Assembly (NCBI GenBank): GCA_018700055.1
Contig: JABISL010000015.1
Coordinates: 1-50,724, forward strand
Length of the DNA stretch: 50,724 bases
Reading direction: 5' to 3'
Source: a bacterium
Lineage (GTDB): Bacteria; Margulisbacteria; Marinamargulisbacteria; UBA817; JABISL01
Each line of letters starts with the position of its first letter. Position 1 is the first letter of the stretch. The position numbers were made by a program, and so were the translations under genes. The notes under the pieces are model-generated. The model saw only the letters and a program-made list of their open reading frames with translations, was not told where the DNA came from and made no database searches. Below are positions 34,181-42,421 of the stretch, in pieces.

Positions 34181-35043
34181 AATTTCTCTCTAACTTTAAG
34201 AACCTCATTCAATACATCTAATCGATTGGTTGTTATACCATTTACTTGTGATACGCCATTCTTCTGCCAATCTAGAATTGTCTCAAATTCAACTTTAGAA
34301 TTCGGTGTATAAGGGATTACATAAAACCCATTTTCTATCGCACTACGCACTTGATTAGCATTTGTGTTTTCAAAGTCAGGACAAAGAGTACTGATCTGAC
34401 GTGTCGATGGATCTTGGGTTAAAATTTCACTCACTTCATCCCATATATTGAAGTTTCGGCCCATTGGGATATTGTGCGCTTCAGCAAAGGAAGCAGCCAT
34501 TTGTGTAGTTTCATGATCATAGCTGACTAACATTATGCGACTGTATAAATTATGCGCATTCAGAACACTTATCGTATTGTCGACCAAGGTCTGTTTTTCG
34601 GAGTGGGTAGCATCACCTTTCAACTTTAACTCTAGATAATGTAATGTTCTCTCGCCAAATATCCGCAAATACTCACACAGAGACAAAACACGTTGTTGAG
34701 TAACTTCGAGACTACTAGGGTTAACTACGGTGTAGTCTTGAATCTCTTCCCAAAACATAGCCGTCAAAGGCTTATCTACTGGCTTGCCCTCACTGTCTCG
34801 CAATACGCGTGCCCCATTGTCATCATGAAATAGTATAGGAACATACCCTCCAAATTTAGACCGAACTAATTGGATATCCGTTTCTAGATAGTCGGCGCCC
34901 TGTTCCAGAGCCATATTAAACGAAACTTCTGTATTTTCGCCATACGCAGGATTACCACGATGGCCGCCTCTAAGAATGAGCCCCTCTTCGAGGCATTGCC
35001 TGAATATATTCTGACTGGGATGATGAGGGTTAGTCACTATCAT
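34177..35043 (-). CDS. Glycerophosphodiester phosphodiesterase
   Basis: 288 residues, GDPD TIM barrel. RGGHRGNPAYGENTEVSF gives the catalytic HRG and ENT, ADYLETDIQLV the metal Glu/Asp, and ILFHDD the second His. LHYLELKLKGD supplies a further acidic metal ligand. It hydrolyses glycerophosphodiesters to glycerol-3-phosphate plus alcohol; no signal peptide is seen, so it should act in the cytoplasm, like UgpQ. It overlaps glpD by 4 bases. The operon glpK-glpD-GDPD thus gathers two sources of glycerol-3-phosphate and its oxidation. Confidence 0.92.
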   Translation of the reverse strand: MIVTNPHHPSQNIFRQCLEEGLILRGGHRGNPAYGENTEVSFNMALEQGADYLETDIQLVRSKFGGYVPILFHDDNGARVLRDSEGKPVDKPLTAMFWEEIQDYTVVNPSSLEVTQQRVLSLCEYLRIFGERTLHYLELKLKGDATHSEKQTLVDNTISVLNAHNLYSRIMLVSYDHETTQMAASFAEAHNIPMGRNFNIWDEVSEILTQDPSTRQISTLCPDFENTNANQVRSAIENGFYVIPYTPNSKVEFETILDWQKNGVSQVNGITTNRLDVLNEVLKVREKF

Positions 35044-36221
35044 ATAATTTCTTTTGTAAGGGGAATAAACGCGGTTTGAGCGGCCTTACTTCTGGGTAGT
35101 TCGGAAACATTATCTAAAAGATAATCAACGGTTTGTTCCGCCATGTATCTATGGGTTGTAAACTTCCCTCCCAACAACGTCACTACTCCAGTTTCTGATC
35201 GGCTTAAGTGAAAATCTCTACTAATGTCAGAAGCCGATTTAGCGGCCTCTTTAACCAATGGTCGGAGTCCTACAAATGTCTCTAGCACATCCTCATCTCT
35301 CAATTTCCAATCCGGGAAATAATGTGACACGGCCATCAACAAATAGCGCTGGTCATCGTCTGTACATTTCACCGAATCTGGGTCTCCGGAGAAGTCTGTA
35401 TCAGTGGTCCCTATCAACGTCTTCCCCTTCCATGGCATCACAAAAAAAATGCGGTTATCCTGAGGTGCAGACAATATCATTGCGGTCTCCAAGCCTTGAC
35501 TAGGACAGATTAAATGAACCCCTTTTGTGGGATAAACGGAGACCTTCTGACGCCCATTCCCCCAGGCCATTACACCATTACTCCAAGCCCCTGAACAGTT
35601 CAATATACAACTTGATTTCAATTCAGAAACCTTTCCCTCAGACTCAAACAATACCCCTACCGCCTTCCCCTCATTAGAATTAACACCTACGACACGAGCC
35701 CTCTCAATTATTTTCGCGCCGGAGTCCTTTGCATGTGCTGCATTTCTACGAACAATTTCCGCATCATCCATCTGTGCATCGTAGTAACAAAACCCACCCA
35801 ACAACAGATCTGAATTAATCCCTGGAACGGCGGATTGAACTTGAGAAACAGTAAGGTGTTTATGGCGAGGCAATGACCCTTTTCTTGAAAAGAAATCATA
35901 AACAAAAAGCCCGATCGCGATTTGCCACATGGGGCGTTTCCCGCCTTTATAAACGGGAAAGATAAACGGCATCGGCTTCACCAAATCGGGACAATTCTTG
36001 AGAAGCAAGTCCCTCTCTCGTAACGATTCACGAACCAAGCCAAATTTAAATTGTTCCAAATACCGGAGCCCGCCATGGGCAAGCTTGGATGTATTAGAAC
36101 TCGCACCATCACCTAAGCGCCCCTTCTCAAAAAGTGTCACTGACAGACCTCGAAGCGCAGCCTCGCGAGCAATGGCAACACCATTGATCCCGCCACCAAT
36201 AATAATTAAATCTACGCCCAT
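35040..36221 (-). CDS. glpD: FAD-dependent glycerol-3-phosphate dehydrogenase, short form
   Basis: 393 residues. The FAD dinucleotide loop is LIIIGGGINGVAIAREAALR, followed by DGASSNTSKLAHGGLRYLEQ, the second GlpD signature. WKGKTLIGTTDTDFSGDPDS is also typical. It ends shortly after LLGGKFTTHRYMAEQ. The ~110-residue C-terminal helical domain (DAO_C) of 500-residue GlpD is missing, with an ordinary stop and a normal operon junction, so this looks like a natural short form. It oxidises glycerol-3-phosphate to dihydroxyacetone phosphate, passing electrons to the quinone pool. It overlaps glpK by 10 bases. Confidence 0.9.
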   Translation of the reverse strand: MGVDLIIIGGGINGVAIAREAALRGLSVTLFEKGRLGDGASSNTSKLAHGGLRYLEQFKFGLVRESLRERDLLLKNCPDLVKPMPFIFPVYKGGKRPMWQIAIGLFVYDFFSRKGSLPRHKHLTVSQVQSAVPGINSDLLLGGFCYYDAQMDDAEIVRRNAAHAKDSGAKIIERARVVGVNSNEGKAVGVLFESEGKVSELKSSCILNCSGAWSNGVMAWGNGRQKVSVYPTKGVHLICPSQGLETAMILSAPQDNRIFFVMPWKGKTLIGTTDTDFSGDPDSVKCTDDDQRYLLMAVSHYFPDWKLRDEDVLETFVGLRPLVKEAAKSASDISRDFHLSRSETGVVTLLGGKFTTHRYMAEQTVDYLLDNVSELPRSKAAQTAFIPLTKEII

Positions 36222-37666
36222 CCAGTGGCTCTAGAAACGGCATCATGCCAGCGGGTCATTAACGGGCGCCGATCGATTTCTGACATGGTTGGTTCAAACG
36301 TAGCAGCCAACTCAACACAGTCCCGAAACTGCTCATGGGTCCAAAAAGAAGCCGCGATACCTGCCAACCCCGCCACGCCAAGAGCCGTAGATTCAGTAAC
36401 CGTCGGTCGCTGGATAATCAAATCGGAGATATCCGCCTGAAACTGCATCAAAAAAGGGTTGGCCGAAGCGCCGCCATCCACCTTCAAGGTGGTAAAGGCG
36501 TTGGGCATTGCAGCGATAACGTCCTGAGTCTGAAAGGCGATGGACTCAAGAGCGGCGCGAGCCAAGTGGGCACGAGTCGTGCCACGTGTCAGGCCGATGA
36601 TGAGGCCGCGGGCGTCGGGGTCCCAAGTTGGGGCACCCAGCCCAGTGAGGGCGGGAACGAAGTATACGCCCTCGTTATCATCTAATGTTTCGGCCAAAGA
36701 CTGAGTTTGCGCTGCATCTTCAAGAATCTCAATGCCATCACGGAGCCATTGTATCGCTGCCCCGCCAACAAAAACGCTGCCTTCTAAGGCATAATATGTC
36801 TTTCCAGACTCAGTCCACGCAACAGTTGTAATCAATCGATCGGATTCAATTGGTTTCTTACCGATGTTAGCCATCACAAACAGCCCTGTCCCATAGGTAT
36901 TTTTCACCTGCGTAGAATCGCTTCCACATTGGGCAAACAACGCGGCTTGCTGATCACCGAGAATCGCCCGAATGGGGATGGATTTACCGGTAATCTCTGT
37001 GTCTGTATCCCCAAAATAAGTATCGCTATCTCGGACTTGAGGAAGTATTGACTCACTGATGTTAAATAACTGAAGCAGATCTGACGAATAAGCCATGGTA
37101 TGTATATTAAAAAGCATTGTTCGAGAGGCATTACTAGTATCGGTGGCATGCACTTTACCCTTGGTTAGGTTCCAAAGAATCCAAGAATCTACGGTTCCGA
37201 ATAACAACTTGTCTTGCGTCGCCAAATTCATCGCCTCTGGAATAGTCTCCAAAATCCACTCTATTTTACTTGCTGAAAAATAAGCATCTAGGAACAACCC
37301 TGTTTTTTCTTTGATCATCGGGGCGTAACCTTCAAGCTGCTTGCATCGATCCGCCGTACGACGACACTGCCATACGATTGCATTATAAACAGGTTTTCCA
37401 GTCGTCTTATCCCAAAGAATGGTCGTTTCTCTTTGATTGGTAATCCCCATCGACACTACATTCTCTACCCCAACTTGATCGAGTACATCCTTGAGTGCTT
37501 TTTGAGCGGTATCCCATATCTCGATGGGATCATGCTCGACCCAAGCCGGTTCGGGGAAATGTTGCTCAAATTCATAGTAGGATTGGGCAACAATCTCTGC
37601 TTTTTTATTAAAAGCGATCGCGCGATTCCCCGTAGTTCCCAAGTCTAGTGCAAGTATTATAGACAT
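36212..37666 (-). CDS. glpK: Glycerol kinase
   Basis: 484 residues, FGGY family. ILALDLGTTGNRAIAFN is the phosphate-1 loop. MGITNQRETTILWDKTTGKP, NAIVWQCRRTAD, ILGDQQAALFAQ and KNTYGTGLF are characteristic. KVDGGASANPFLMQFQADI is the C-terminal adenosine/phosphate-2 region. It makes glycerol-3-phosphate from glycerol and ATP. It is the first gene of the glycerol operon, with a leaderless-type -10 ending 6 bases before the ATG. No glycerol facilitator gene is seen nearby. Confidence 0.96.
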   Translation of the reverse strand: MSIILALDLGTTGNRAIAFNKKAEIVAQSYYEFEQHFPEPAWVEHDPIEIWDTAQKALKDVLDQVGVENVVSMGITNQRETTILWDKTTGKPVYNAIVWQCRRTADRCKQLEGYAPMIKEKTGLFLDAYFSASKIEWILETIPEAMNLATQDKLLFGTVDSWILWNLTKGKVHATDTSNASRTMLFNIHTMAYSSDLLQLFNISESILPQVRDSDTYFGDTDTEITGKSIPIRAILGDQQAALFAQCGSDSTQVKNTYGTGLFVMANIGKKPIESDRLITTVAWTESGKTYYALEGSVFVGGAAIQWLRDGIEILEDAAQTQSLAETLDDNEGVYFVPALTGLGAPTWDPDARGLIIGLTRGTTRAHLARAALESIAFQTQDVIAAMPNAFTTLKVDGGASANPFLMQFQADISDLIIQRPTVTESTALGVAGLAGIAASFWTHEQFRDCVELAATFEPTMSEIDRRPLMTRWHDAVSRATGWA

Positions 37667-37672
37667 GAGACT

Positions 37673-37678
37673 AGTATA
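37673..37678 (-). promoter_or_regulatory. Extended -10 (TGT TATACT), leaderless-type, for glpK
   Basis: On the reverse strand TATACT, preceded by TGT, ends exactly 6 bases before the ATG at 37666. Confidence 0.65.
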
Positions 37679-37743
37679 ACAGATGTGGGTCTGTCATCTC
37701 GACTGTGAAAGGGGCCACCCTACCCTCAAAATCTTACCTAATA

Positions 37744-37749
37744 TACACT
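37744..37749 (+). promoter_or_regulatory. -10 hexamer TACACT, leaderless-type, for dinB
   Basis: TACACT ends exactly 6 bases before the ATG at 37756. No TGn and no evident LexA-type operator are visible around it. Confidence 0.5.
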
Positions 37750-37755
37750 ATCTGC

Positions 37756-38844
37756 ATGACTCGAAAAATCATCCATGTCGATATGGACGCTTTTTTTGCT
37801 TCGGTAGAAATGTTAGATCGGCCAGAACTTAAAAATAAACCCGTTATTGTGGGAGGGGATCCCAATAAACGTGGCGTTGTTGCTGCGGCTAATTATGTAG
37901 CACGGAAATTTGGGGTTCGATCGGCAATGCCCTCTCGCCAAGCCAAGCAACTCTGTCCCGAAGGCATTTTTATTAGCGGTAACTTTGAGCGGTACCGTGA
38001 GATCAGTGGGCAAATACGAGAGGTTCTTTATCGATACACGGATACTTTAGAACCGCTTGGGTTGGATGAAGCCTGGTTGGATATTAGTACCAACAAATTA
38101 GAAGAGCCGTCTGCTACACGCCTCGCCCTCAGGCTCCAAAAGGACATTTATGAAACAATTGGCCTCACTTGCTCCATCGGCGTCTCCTACTGCAAATTTC
38201 TGGCAAAGATCGCCACTGAAGAAAACAAACCCAATGGGATATTTGTGATCCCTCCAGAAAAAGCACATTTATATATCATGCAGTTGGCGGTTGCTCGGAT
38301 CCCCGGTGTTGGAAAAGTGACCCAGAAGAAAATGGATCGATTAGGCATCCATACGGGAAGTGACCTTTATTCTCGTGACCGCGCAGACCTACTCCAACAC
38401 TTTGGCAAATACGGACTGGTTTTATATGACCGCGTTCGGGGACAAGATAACCGTCCAATCGGTCAGGCGCGTGTCCGCAAATCACTTAGTGCCGATCGAA
38501 CATTCCAGGAAGATTATACATATGGTCCAGAGCTTGTAAGTAAACTACAAGGAATTGCTAAAGAAACATGGCGACGGCTTGAGAAAAACAATCTCAAGGG
38601 CCGAAGCATTACCCTAAAAGTCCGATTCAAATCCTTTCACCAACTCACGCGCGCAATCACTCTAGAGGCAGCAATATCCTCTGAAAAACAACTGTTCACG
38701 CTGGCACAAGGCAAACTCCAAGAGATTTGCGATGAGCATACTGAGTCCATACGACTCTTAGGGATAGGGATCTCTCACTTTTCCAACTCAATTAAAATGG
38801 ACTCTAAATCTGATAAACCCAACCAACTTATATTATTTAAATAA
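37756..38844 (+). CDS. dinB: DNA polymerase IV (Y family)
   Basis: 362 residues from ATG 37756; the frame extends 17 codons upstream but family proteins begin at RKIIHVDMDAFFASVE. That motif contains two catalytic Asp-region residues and the Phe steric gate. YTDTLEPLGLDEAWLDIS holds the remaining catalytic acids. GLTCSIGVSYCKFLAKIATE, the helix-hairpin-helix RIPGVGKVTQKKMDRLGI and a C-terminal little finger follow. It performs error-prone translesion synthesis. The protein ends PNQLILFK, resembling the QLxLF beta-clamp-binding peptide. Confidence 0.95.
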   Translation: MTRKIIHVDMDAFFASVEMLDRPELKNKPVIVGGDPNKRGVVAAANYVARKFGVRSAMPSRQAKQLCPEGIFISGNFERYREISGQIREVLYRYTDTLEPLGLDEAWLDISTNKLEEPSATRLALRLQKDIYETIGLTCSIGVSYCKFLAKIATEENKPNGIFVIPPEKAHLYIMQLAVARIPGVGKVTQKKMDRLGIHTGSDLYSRDRADLLQHFGKYGLVLYDRVRGQDNRPIGQARVRKSLSADRTFQEDYTYGPELVSKLQGIAKETWRRLEKNNLKGRSITLKVRFKSFHQLTRAITLEAAISSEKQLFTLAQGKLQEICDEHTESIRLLGIGISHFSNSIKMDSKSDKPNQLILFK

Positions 38845-38883
38845 TGAATCGACCAGTATCCCCTCCGCCACAATATCATTTGA

Positions 38884-38889
38884 TACAAT
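38884..38889 (+). promoter_or_regulatory. Extended -10 (TGA TACAAT), leaderless-type, for the CCA enzyme
   Basis: TACAAT, preceded by TGA, ends exactly 6 bases before the ATG at 38896. Confidence 0.6.
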
Positions 38890-38895
38890 AGACCC

Positions 38896-40284
38896 ATGTC
38901 ATCTTCCGATTTTTCTATGATAATCCCAGAGAAACTTCTCACTATGATTCATGCTATTGCGTCTTCCGGAGGAACCGCATTGATTGTTGGCGGCGCTGTT
39001 AGGGACTCCCTATTAAATCTCCCCCTAAAGGATTACGACATCGAAGTCTTTGGCATTGCCTCCCTTGAGCATTTAACTGAGATTCTCAGTCCCTTTGGCC
39101 CCTTAAATATTGTTGGGGACTCCTTCGGGGTTCTTAAACATAATAGCGCCGATTTGGAAGTTGATTTTGCACTGCCTCGTACCGAAAAAAAGGTCAGTGA
39201 AGGCCATAAGGGCTTCACGGTTGAGACCGATGGTAATTTAAGCTTTGAAACAGCGGCTTCCCGTCGGGACTTCACGATTAATTCCATGGGGTATAATCCA
39301 CTTACTCAAATATTACTCGACCCCTTTAATGGACAATCTGACCTCAAAAACAAACGCATTCTTCATGTTGGCCCCGCATTTGTAGAAGACCCCCTTCGTG
39401 TCTTTCGTGCCATGCAATTCGCAGCCCGATTTGAGTTCTCTGTTGCAGATGAAACGGCTCAGCTTTGTCGTACCATGCCTCTCGAAGAGCTTCCTAAGGA
39501 ACGTATATTTGATGAATTCAGCAAATTACTACTAAAAGCCAAACGACCGTCGCTGGGGTTTGATCTAATGGAGTCGTTAGGACTCGCCCCGCTCTATCCT
39601 GAACTAAGTGCTCTAAAAGACTGTCCTCAAGACCCCGAATGGCACCCAGAAGGCGACGTGTGGGCGCACACAATGATGGTTGTTGATTACATGGCATCAT
39701 TAGAGGCGGCATCCAAAAATAAATTAGTCTTTATGTTAGCGGCACTCTGTCATGATCTCGGAAAACCAGCGACAACCAAAAAAATTAAAGAGAAATGGAC
39801 CAGTTATGGTCATGAACAAGCAGGGGTGCCCCCTACGCTTAGGTTCCTCAAGAAAATCACTAACGACAGATCAATTCTTGACGGTGTAACTCCTCTAGTT
39901 GAACATCACCTCAAACCGCTATTGCTTTGGAAATCTGATCAAGTGGATGGCGTTGGAGATGCGGCCATTCGTCGATTATCAACTAAGATTTGTATCGAAG
40001 ACTTACTTGTTTTGGTTGAAGCAGACCATTTTGGAAGAACCACGCCAGAAGCCTTATCCGGCAAATTTGAGATTGGTGACTGGTTAAGAGCTCGTGCCGA
40101 ATCACTAAATGTTGCTAAAGAGGCTCCTGCGCCCATTTTATTAGGTCGTCACTTAATTGAGCTCGGGTTCGATCCAAGCCCTCAAATGGGAAGGATTATA
40201 GCGGCAGCCTATGATCTTCAAATAGAAGGGAGCATCACCACTTTGGATGAGGCGCTTATTTGGGCAAAGAACAAATTAAAATAG
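38896..40284 (+). CDS. cca: tRNA nucleotidyltransferase (CCA-adding/poly(A) polymerase family) with HD domain
   Basis: 462 residues. The nucleotidyltransferase head LIVGGAVRDSLLNLPLKDYD carries the GGxVRD motif and the catalytic DxD (DYD). SRRDFTINSMGYN and FVEDPLRVFRAMQFAARF are family motifs. An HD domain (~245-400) has VWAHTMMVVDYM and AALCHDLGKPA. Class II CCA enzymes rebuild the 3' CCA end of tRNA; some homologues add only C, only A, or poly(A). Both tRNAs here already encode CCA, so repair is the likelier role. It converges with the OSBS-like gene, 15 bases between stops. Confidence 0.9.
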   Translation: MSSSDFSMIIPEKLLTMIHAIASSGGTALIVGGAVRDSLLNLPLKDYDIEVFGIASLEHLTEILSPFGPLNIVGDSFGVLKHNSADLEVDFALPRTEKKVSEGHKGFTVETDGNLSFETAASRRDFTINSMGYNPLTQILLDPFNGQSDLKNKRILHVGPAFVEDPLRVFRAMQFAARFEFSVADETAQLCRTMPLEELPKERIFDEFSKLLLKAKRPSLGFDLMESLGLAPLYPELSALKDCPQDPEWHPEGDVWAHTMMVVDYMASLEAASKNKLVFMLAALCHDLGKPATTKKIKEKWTSYGHEQAGVPPTLRFLKKITNDRSILDGVTPLVEHHLKPLLLWKSDQVDGVGDAAIRRLSTKICIEDLLVLVEADHFGRTTPEALSGKFEIGDWLRARAESLNVAKEAPAPILLGRHLIELGFDPSPQMGRIIAAAYDLQIEGSITTLDEALIWAKNKLK

Positions 40285-40303
40285 AGGGCTAACGCATCTC
40301 TAT
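40281..40303. terminator. Weak hairpin at convergent 3' ends of cca and the OSBS-like gene
   Basis: ATAGAG (40281-40286) and CTCTAT (40298-40303) can pair around an 11-base loop spanning both stops. The stem is short and there is no T-run. The placement resembles the hairpins at 6205 and 22390. Confidence 0.3.
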
Positions 40304-41238
40304 ATCACTGAATGCAAATCATCCAAAAATGACTGCCCAACAGCCCCTTCCCACATTCCCCCAATGTAGATATCAATACCATTGTCTTGGCAAAAATCTA
40401 TAATCCGTAGTGATTCAGTAAAGCCCCCCACTCTTCCGGGTTTGAGAATAACAACCTGTCCACTCCCCGTATTCTTCATCTCTATTGCATCTTGCAAGCA
40501 GCGAATCGACTCATCCAAAGCTATAGGGATGCCTAAACTATTCTGTAACTCGGCACAAGTTGTCATGTCTGAAAAAGGCTGTTCAATCATATCAATCCCG
40601 GTATGAGACAATTGTTTCAAGAGCGCTTCGTCTCCAGATGAATAACTCCCATTGGCATCCACCCAAATCTTCGTATCTACAGTCTTCATTTCGTGAATAT
40701 TAGGAATATACCCAACATCATTCCCTGGCTGTATTTTGAGCTTGATATGCTTAACACCAGCATTAATTGCATCTGATATTGAGGTCTTCAACTTGGCGGC
40801 TGAGGACTTGATCCCAATGGCCTGTGTGAGCGGTCGTGGGACTTGCGTTTTCGCCCCCAACAATGTCCATAAAGGCGCTCCAATTTTTTTAGCTGCTAGC
40901 GCCCAAACGCCCATCTCCAACGCGGCTTTGGCGTAATGATTACCCGTTATAATGGAGTCTAACGTGGCACCAATGGTCGTTATATCCAATACTTGTCCAA
41001 TCACTTCAGGGATTAAGACATTGTTTAGTGCTTCATACGAATCTTCAAGAGTTTCTTCATCATAACCTGCCTGATCCATAGAAACACACTCGGACTGCGC
41101 AGTGACTCCATCCTTGTCCGTCAGAATTAACTCGTAGGTTTTCCGAGATACGATCTCACCATAGGCGGTATTAATTGGAGTCAGAAAAGGGGTTTCTTGG
41201 GCATTTAACGTCACTGACGCCAATACTATATGAGTCAT
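40300..41238 (-). CDS. OSBS/NSAR-like enolase superfamily enzyme, C-terminally short
   Basis: 312 residues. The N-terminal capping part has PFLTPINTAYGEIVSRKTYE. The barrel carries all expected catalytic residues: HIKLKIQPG (KxK), KIWVDANGSY (Asp), DMIEQPF (Glu), IALDESI (Asp) and VVILKPGRVGG (Lys). ILKPGRVGG and YIGGMWEGAVGQ fit o-succinylbenzoate synthase/N-succinylamino-acid racemase better than dipeptide epimerases. Typical members are ~370 residues; here the stop follows GGMWEGAVGQSFLDDLHSVI, so the last ~50 residues are missing. Its ATG overlaps the patatin stop by 4 bases. No other menaquinone genes are seen nearby. Confidence 0.78.
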   Translation of the reverse strand: MTHIVLASVTLNAQETPFLTPINTAYGEIVSRKTYELILTDKDGVTAQSECVSMDQAGYDEETLEDSYEALNNVLIPEVIGQVLDITTIGATLDSIITGNHYAKAALEMGVWALAAKKIGAPLWTLLGAKTQVPRPLTQAIGIKSSAAKLKTSISDAINAGVKHIKLKIQPGNDVGYIPNIHEMKTVDTKIWVDANGSYSSGDEALLKQLSHTGIDMIEQPFSDMTTCAELQNSLGIPIALDESIRCLQDAIEMKNTGSGQVVILKPGRVGGFTESLRIIDFCQDNGIDIYIGGMWEGAVGQSFLDDLHSVI

Positions 41239-42356
41239 TGATCACACAAAAAAGGGTATAACTCTTCTTTCTTATCCATGACATCTTTGTACCCCAATTC
41301 AAGAAGACGCTGAGTAAATGCCGGTTCAAATAGCAAATAACTGATGAGATCTGAAGCTTCGCCTTCATTTCCAAGCCCCTTAATTAAATGGCGAATCGTT
41401 AGTGGCATCTTGGACATTTCTTCTTTTGCGATTTCGGCAATATCTACTGAAGGCCTGATTGTGATCACATCAATGGGGTTGAGAACATCCGTCCGCTGTC
41501 CATCTACTGCTCGTAACGTTTTATTAATACGCGTTAGTCGCTCGTGATCTAAGTCGATGGCATCCATCAATACAGAGTTAAGAACGACTCCTATAATCCG
41601 ACCAAGCGTTGGCTTGGCCATCTCTTCTTCGAGTTGACCTACTTCTCGCTGTCGTACACTGATCACTATGAGCTTGTTCGCCCCCATTTTAATGGCAGGG
41701 CTTAACGGGGTGTAATTACGCAAACTGCCATCTCCAAAATAATGCCCGCCCACTTTTACAGGGGGAAAGAGTAACGGAATCGCGGCTGACGCCAAAATGT
41801 GCTCCGGTTTAATTTTCATTCGTTCGCCTTTACGACGCGTCCTTTCCCAAGGTTGTATTGATGCATCACCTTGAAAAAAAGTTCGGCTAAACCCTGTTGA
41901 ATAATTCAGCGCCGATACAGCTAGGGCATGAAGATGTCCTTCTTTTACTCTTTTTTGAATATCATTGAAAGCGATTTCTTTTCGAATATAGTCATAAAGA
42001 GGCGTTGTATCTAAGAGAGCTCTCGATTTTTTTTTCTGAAAGAATCCTCCCGTAGAGAGCTCCATTATCCAACGAAATGTAATTCGTCCCAATGAAATAG
42101 GGTCAGACCGGAATATTTTCTCCGTATGTACAGTGCTCCACATGTCCCATAAGAACTGAGTTGCATTCATTATATCGTCGCAATGGGCGGCTAGGTATGC
42201 ACCATTTATCGCACCTGCACTTACACCAGTAATTACTTTAAAGGGGTTTTCCTTAGACTTTTCTGCAGAGAGCGCCGCTAAGCCACGAAGCACACCTGCT
42301 TGATACGCCCCTCGTGCACCACCCCCTGTTAAAACAATCCCCGTTCGACTTTCCAT
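41235..42356 (-). CDS. Patatin-like phospholipase
   Basis: 373 residues. The oxyanion loop is VLTGGGARGAYQAGVLRGL, the catalytic Ser is in ITGVSAGAING (GxSxG), and the Asp of the dyad is in YFGDGSLRNYTPLSPAIK. It is a cytoplasmic-type acyl hydrolase (no signal peptide) acting on phospholipids or lysophospholipids by family analogy, like RssA/YchK-type proteins. It lacks the cyclic-nucleotide domain of larger relatives. It is co-translated with the downstream enolase-superfamily enzyme, an association I cannot explain. A leaderless-type -10 precedes it. Confidence 0.9.
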   Translation of the reverse strand: MESRTGIVLTGGGARGAYQAGVLRGLAALSAEKSKENPFKVITGVSAGAINGAYLAAHCDDIMNATQFLWDMWSTVHTEKIFRSDPISLGRITFRWIMELSTGGFFQKKKSRALLDTTPLYDYIRKEIAFNDIQKRVKEGHLHALAVSALNYSTGFSRTFFQGDASIQPWERTRRKGERMKIKPEHILASAAIPLLFPPVKVGGHYFGDGSLRNYTPLSPAIKMGANKLIVISVRQREVGQLEEEMAKPTLGRIIGVVLNSVLMDAIDLDHERLTRINKTLRAVDGQRTDVLNPIDVITIRPSVDIAEIAKEEMSKMPLTIRHLIKGLGNEGEASDLISYLLFEPAFTQRLLELGYKDVMDKKEELYPFLCDQ

Positions 42357-42363
42357 ACACTAA

Positions 42364-42369
42364 AACTTA
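42364..42369 (-). promoter_or_regulatory. Extended -10 (TGT TAAGTT), leaderless-type, for the patatin gene
   Basis: On the reverse strand TAAGTT, preceded by TGT, ends 7 bases before the ATG at 42356. Confidence 0.5.
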
Positions 42370-42421
42370 ACAGAATTTAGGAGCAGAGTCATTGTGTAAA
42401 TTAACGAGCTTGAGATTTAGT

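Noticed and set aside
36335-36685. 116-residue plus-strand ORF inside glpK
   Set aside because: Antisense shadow of a well-conserved coding region, without a ribosome binding site.
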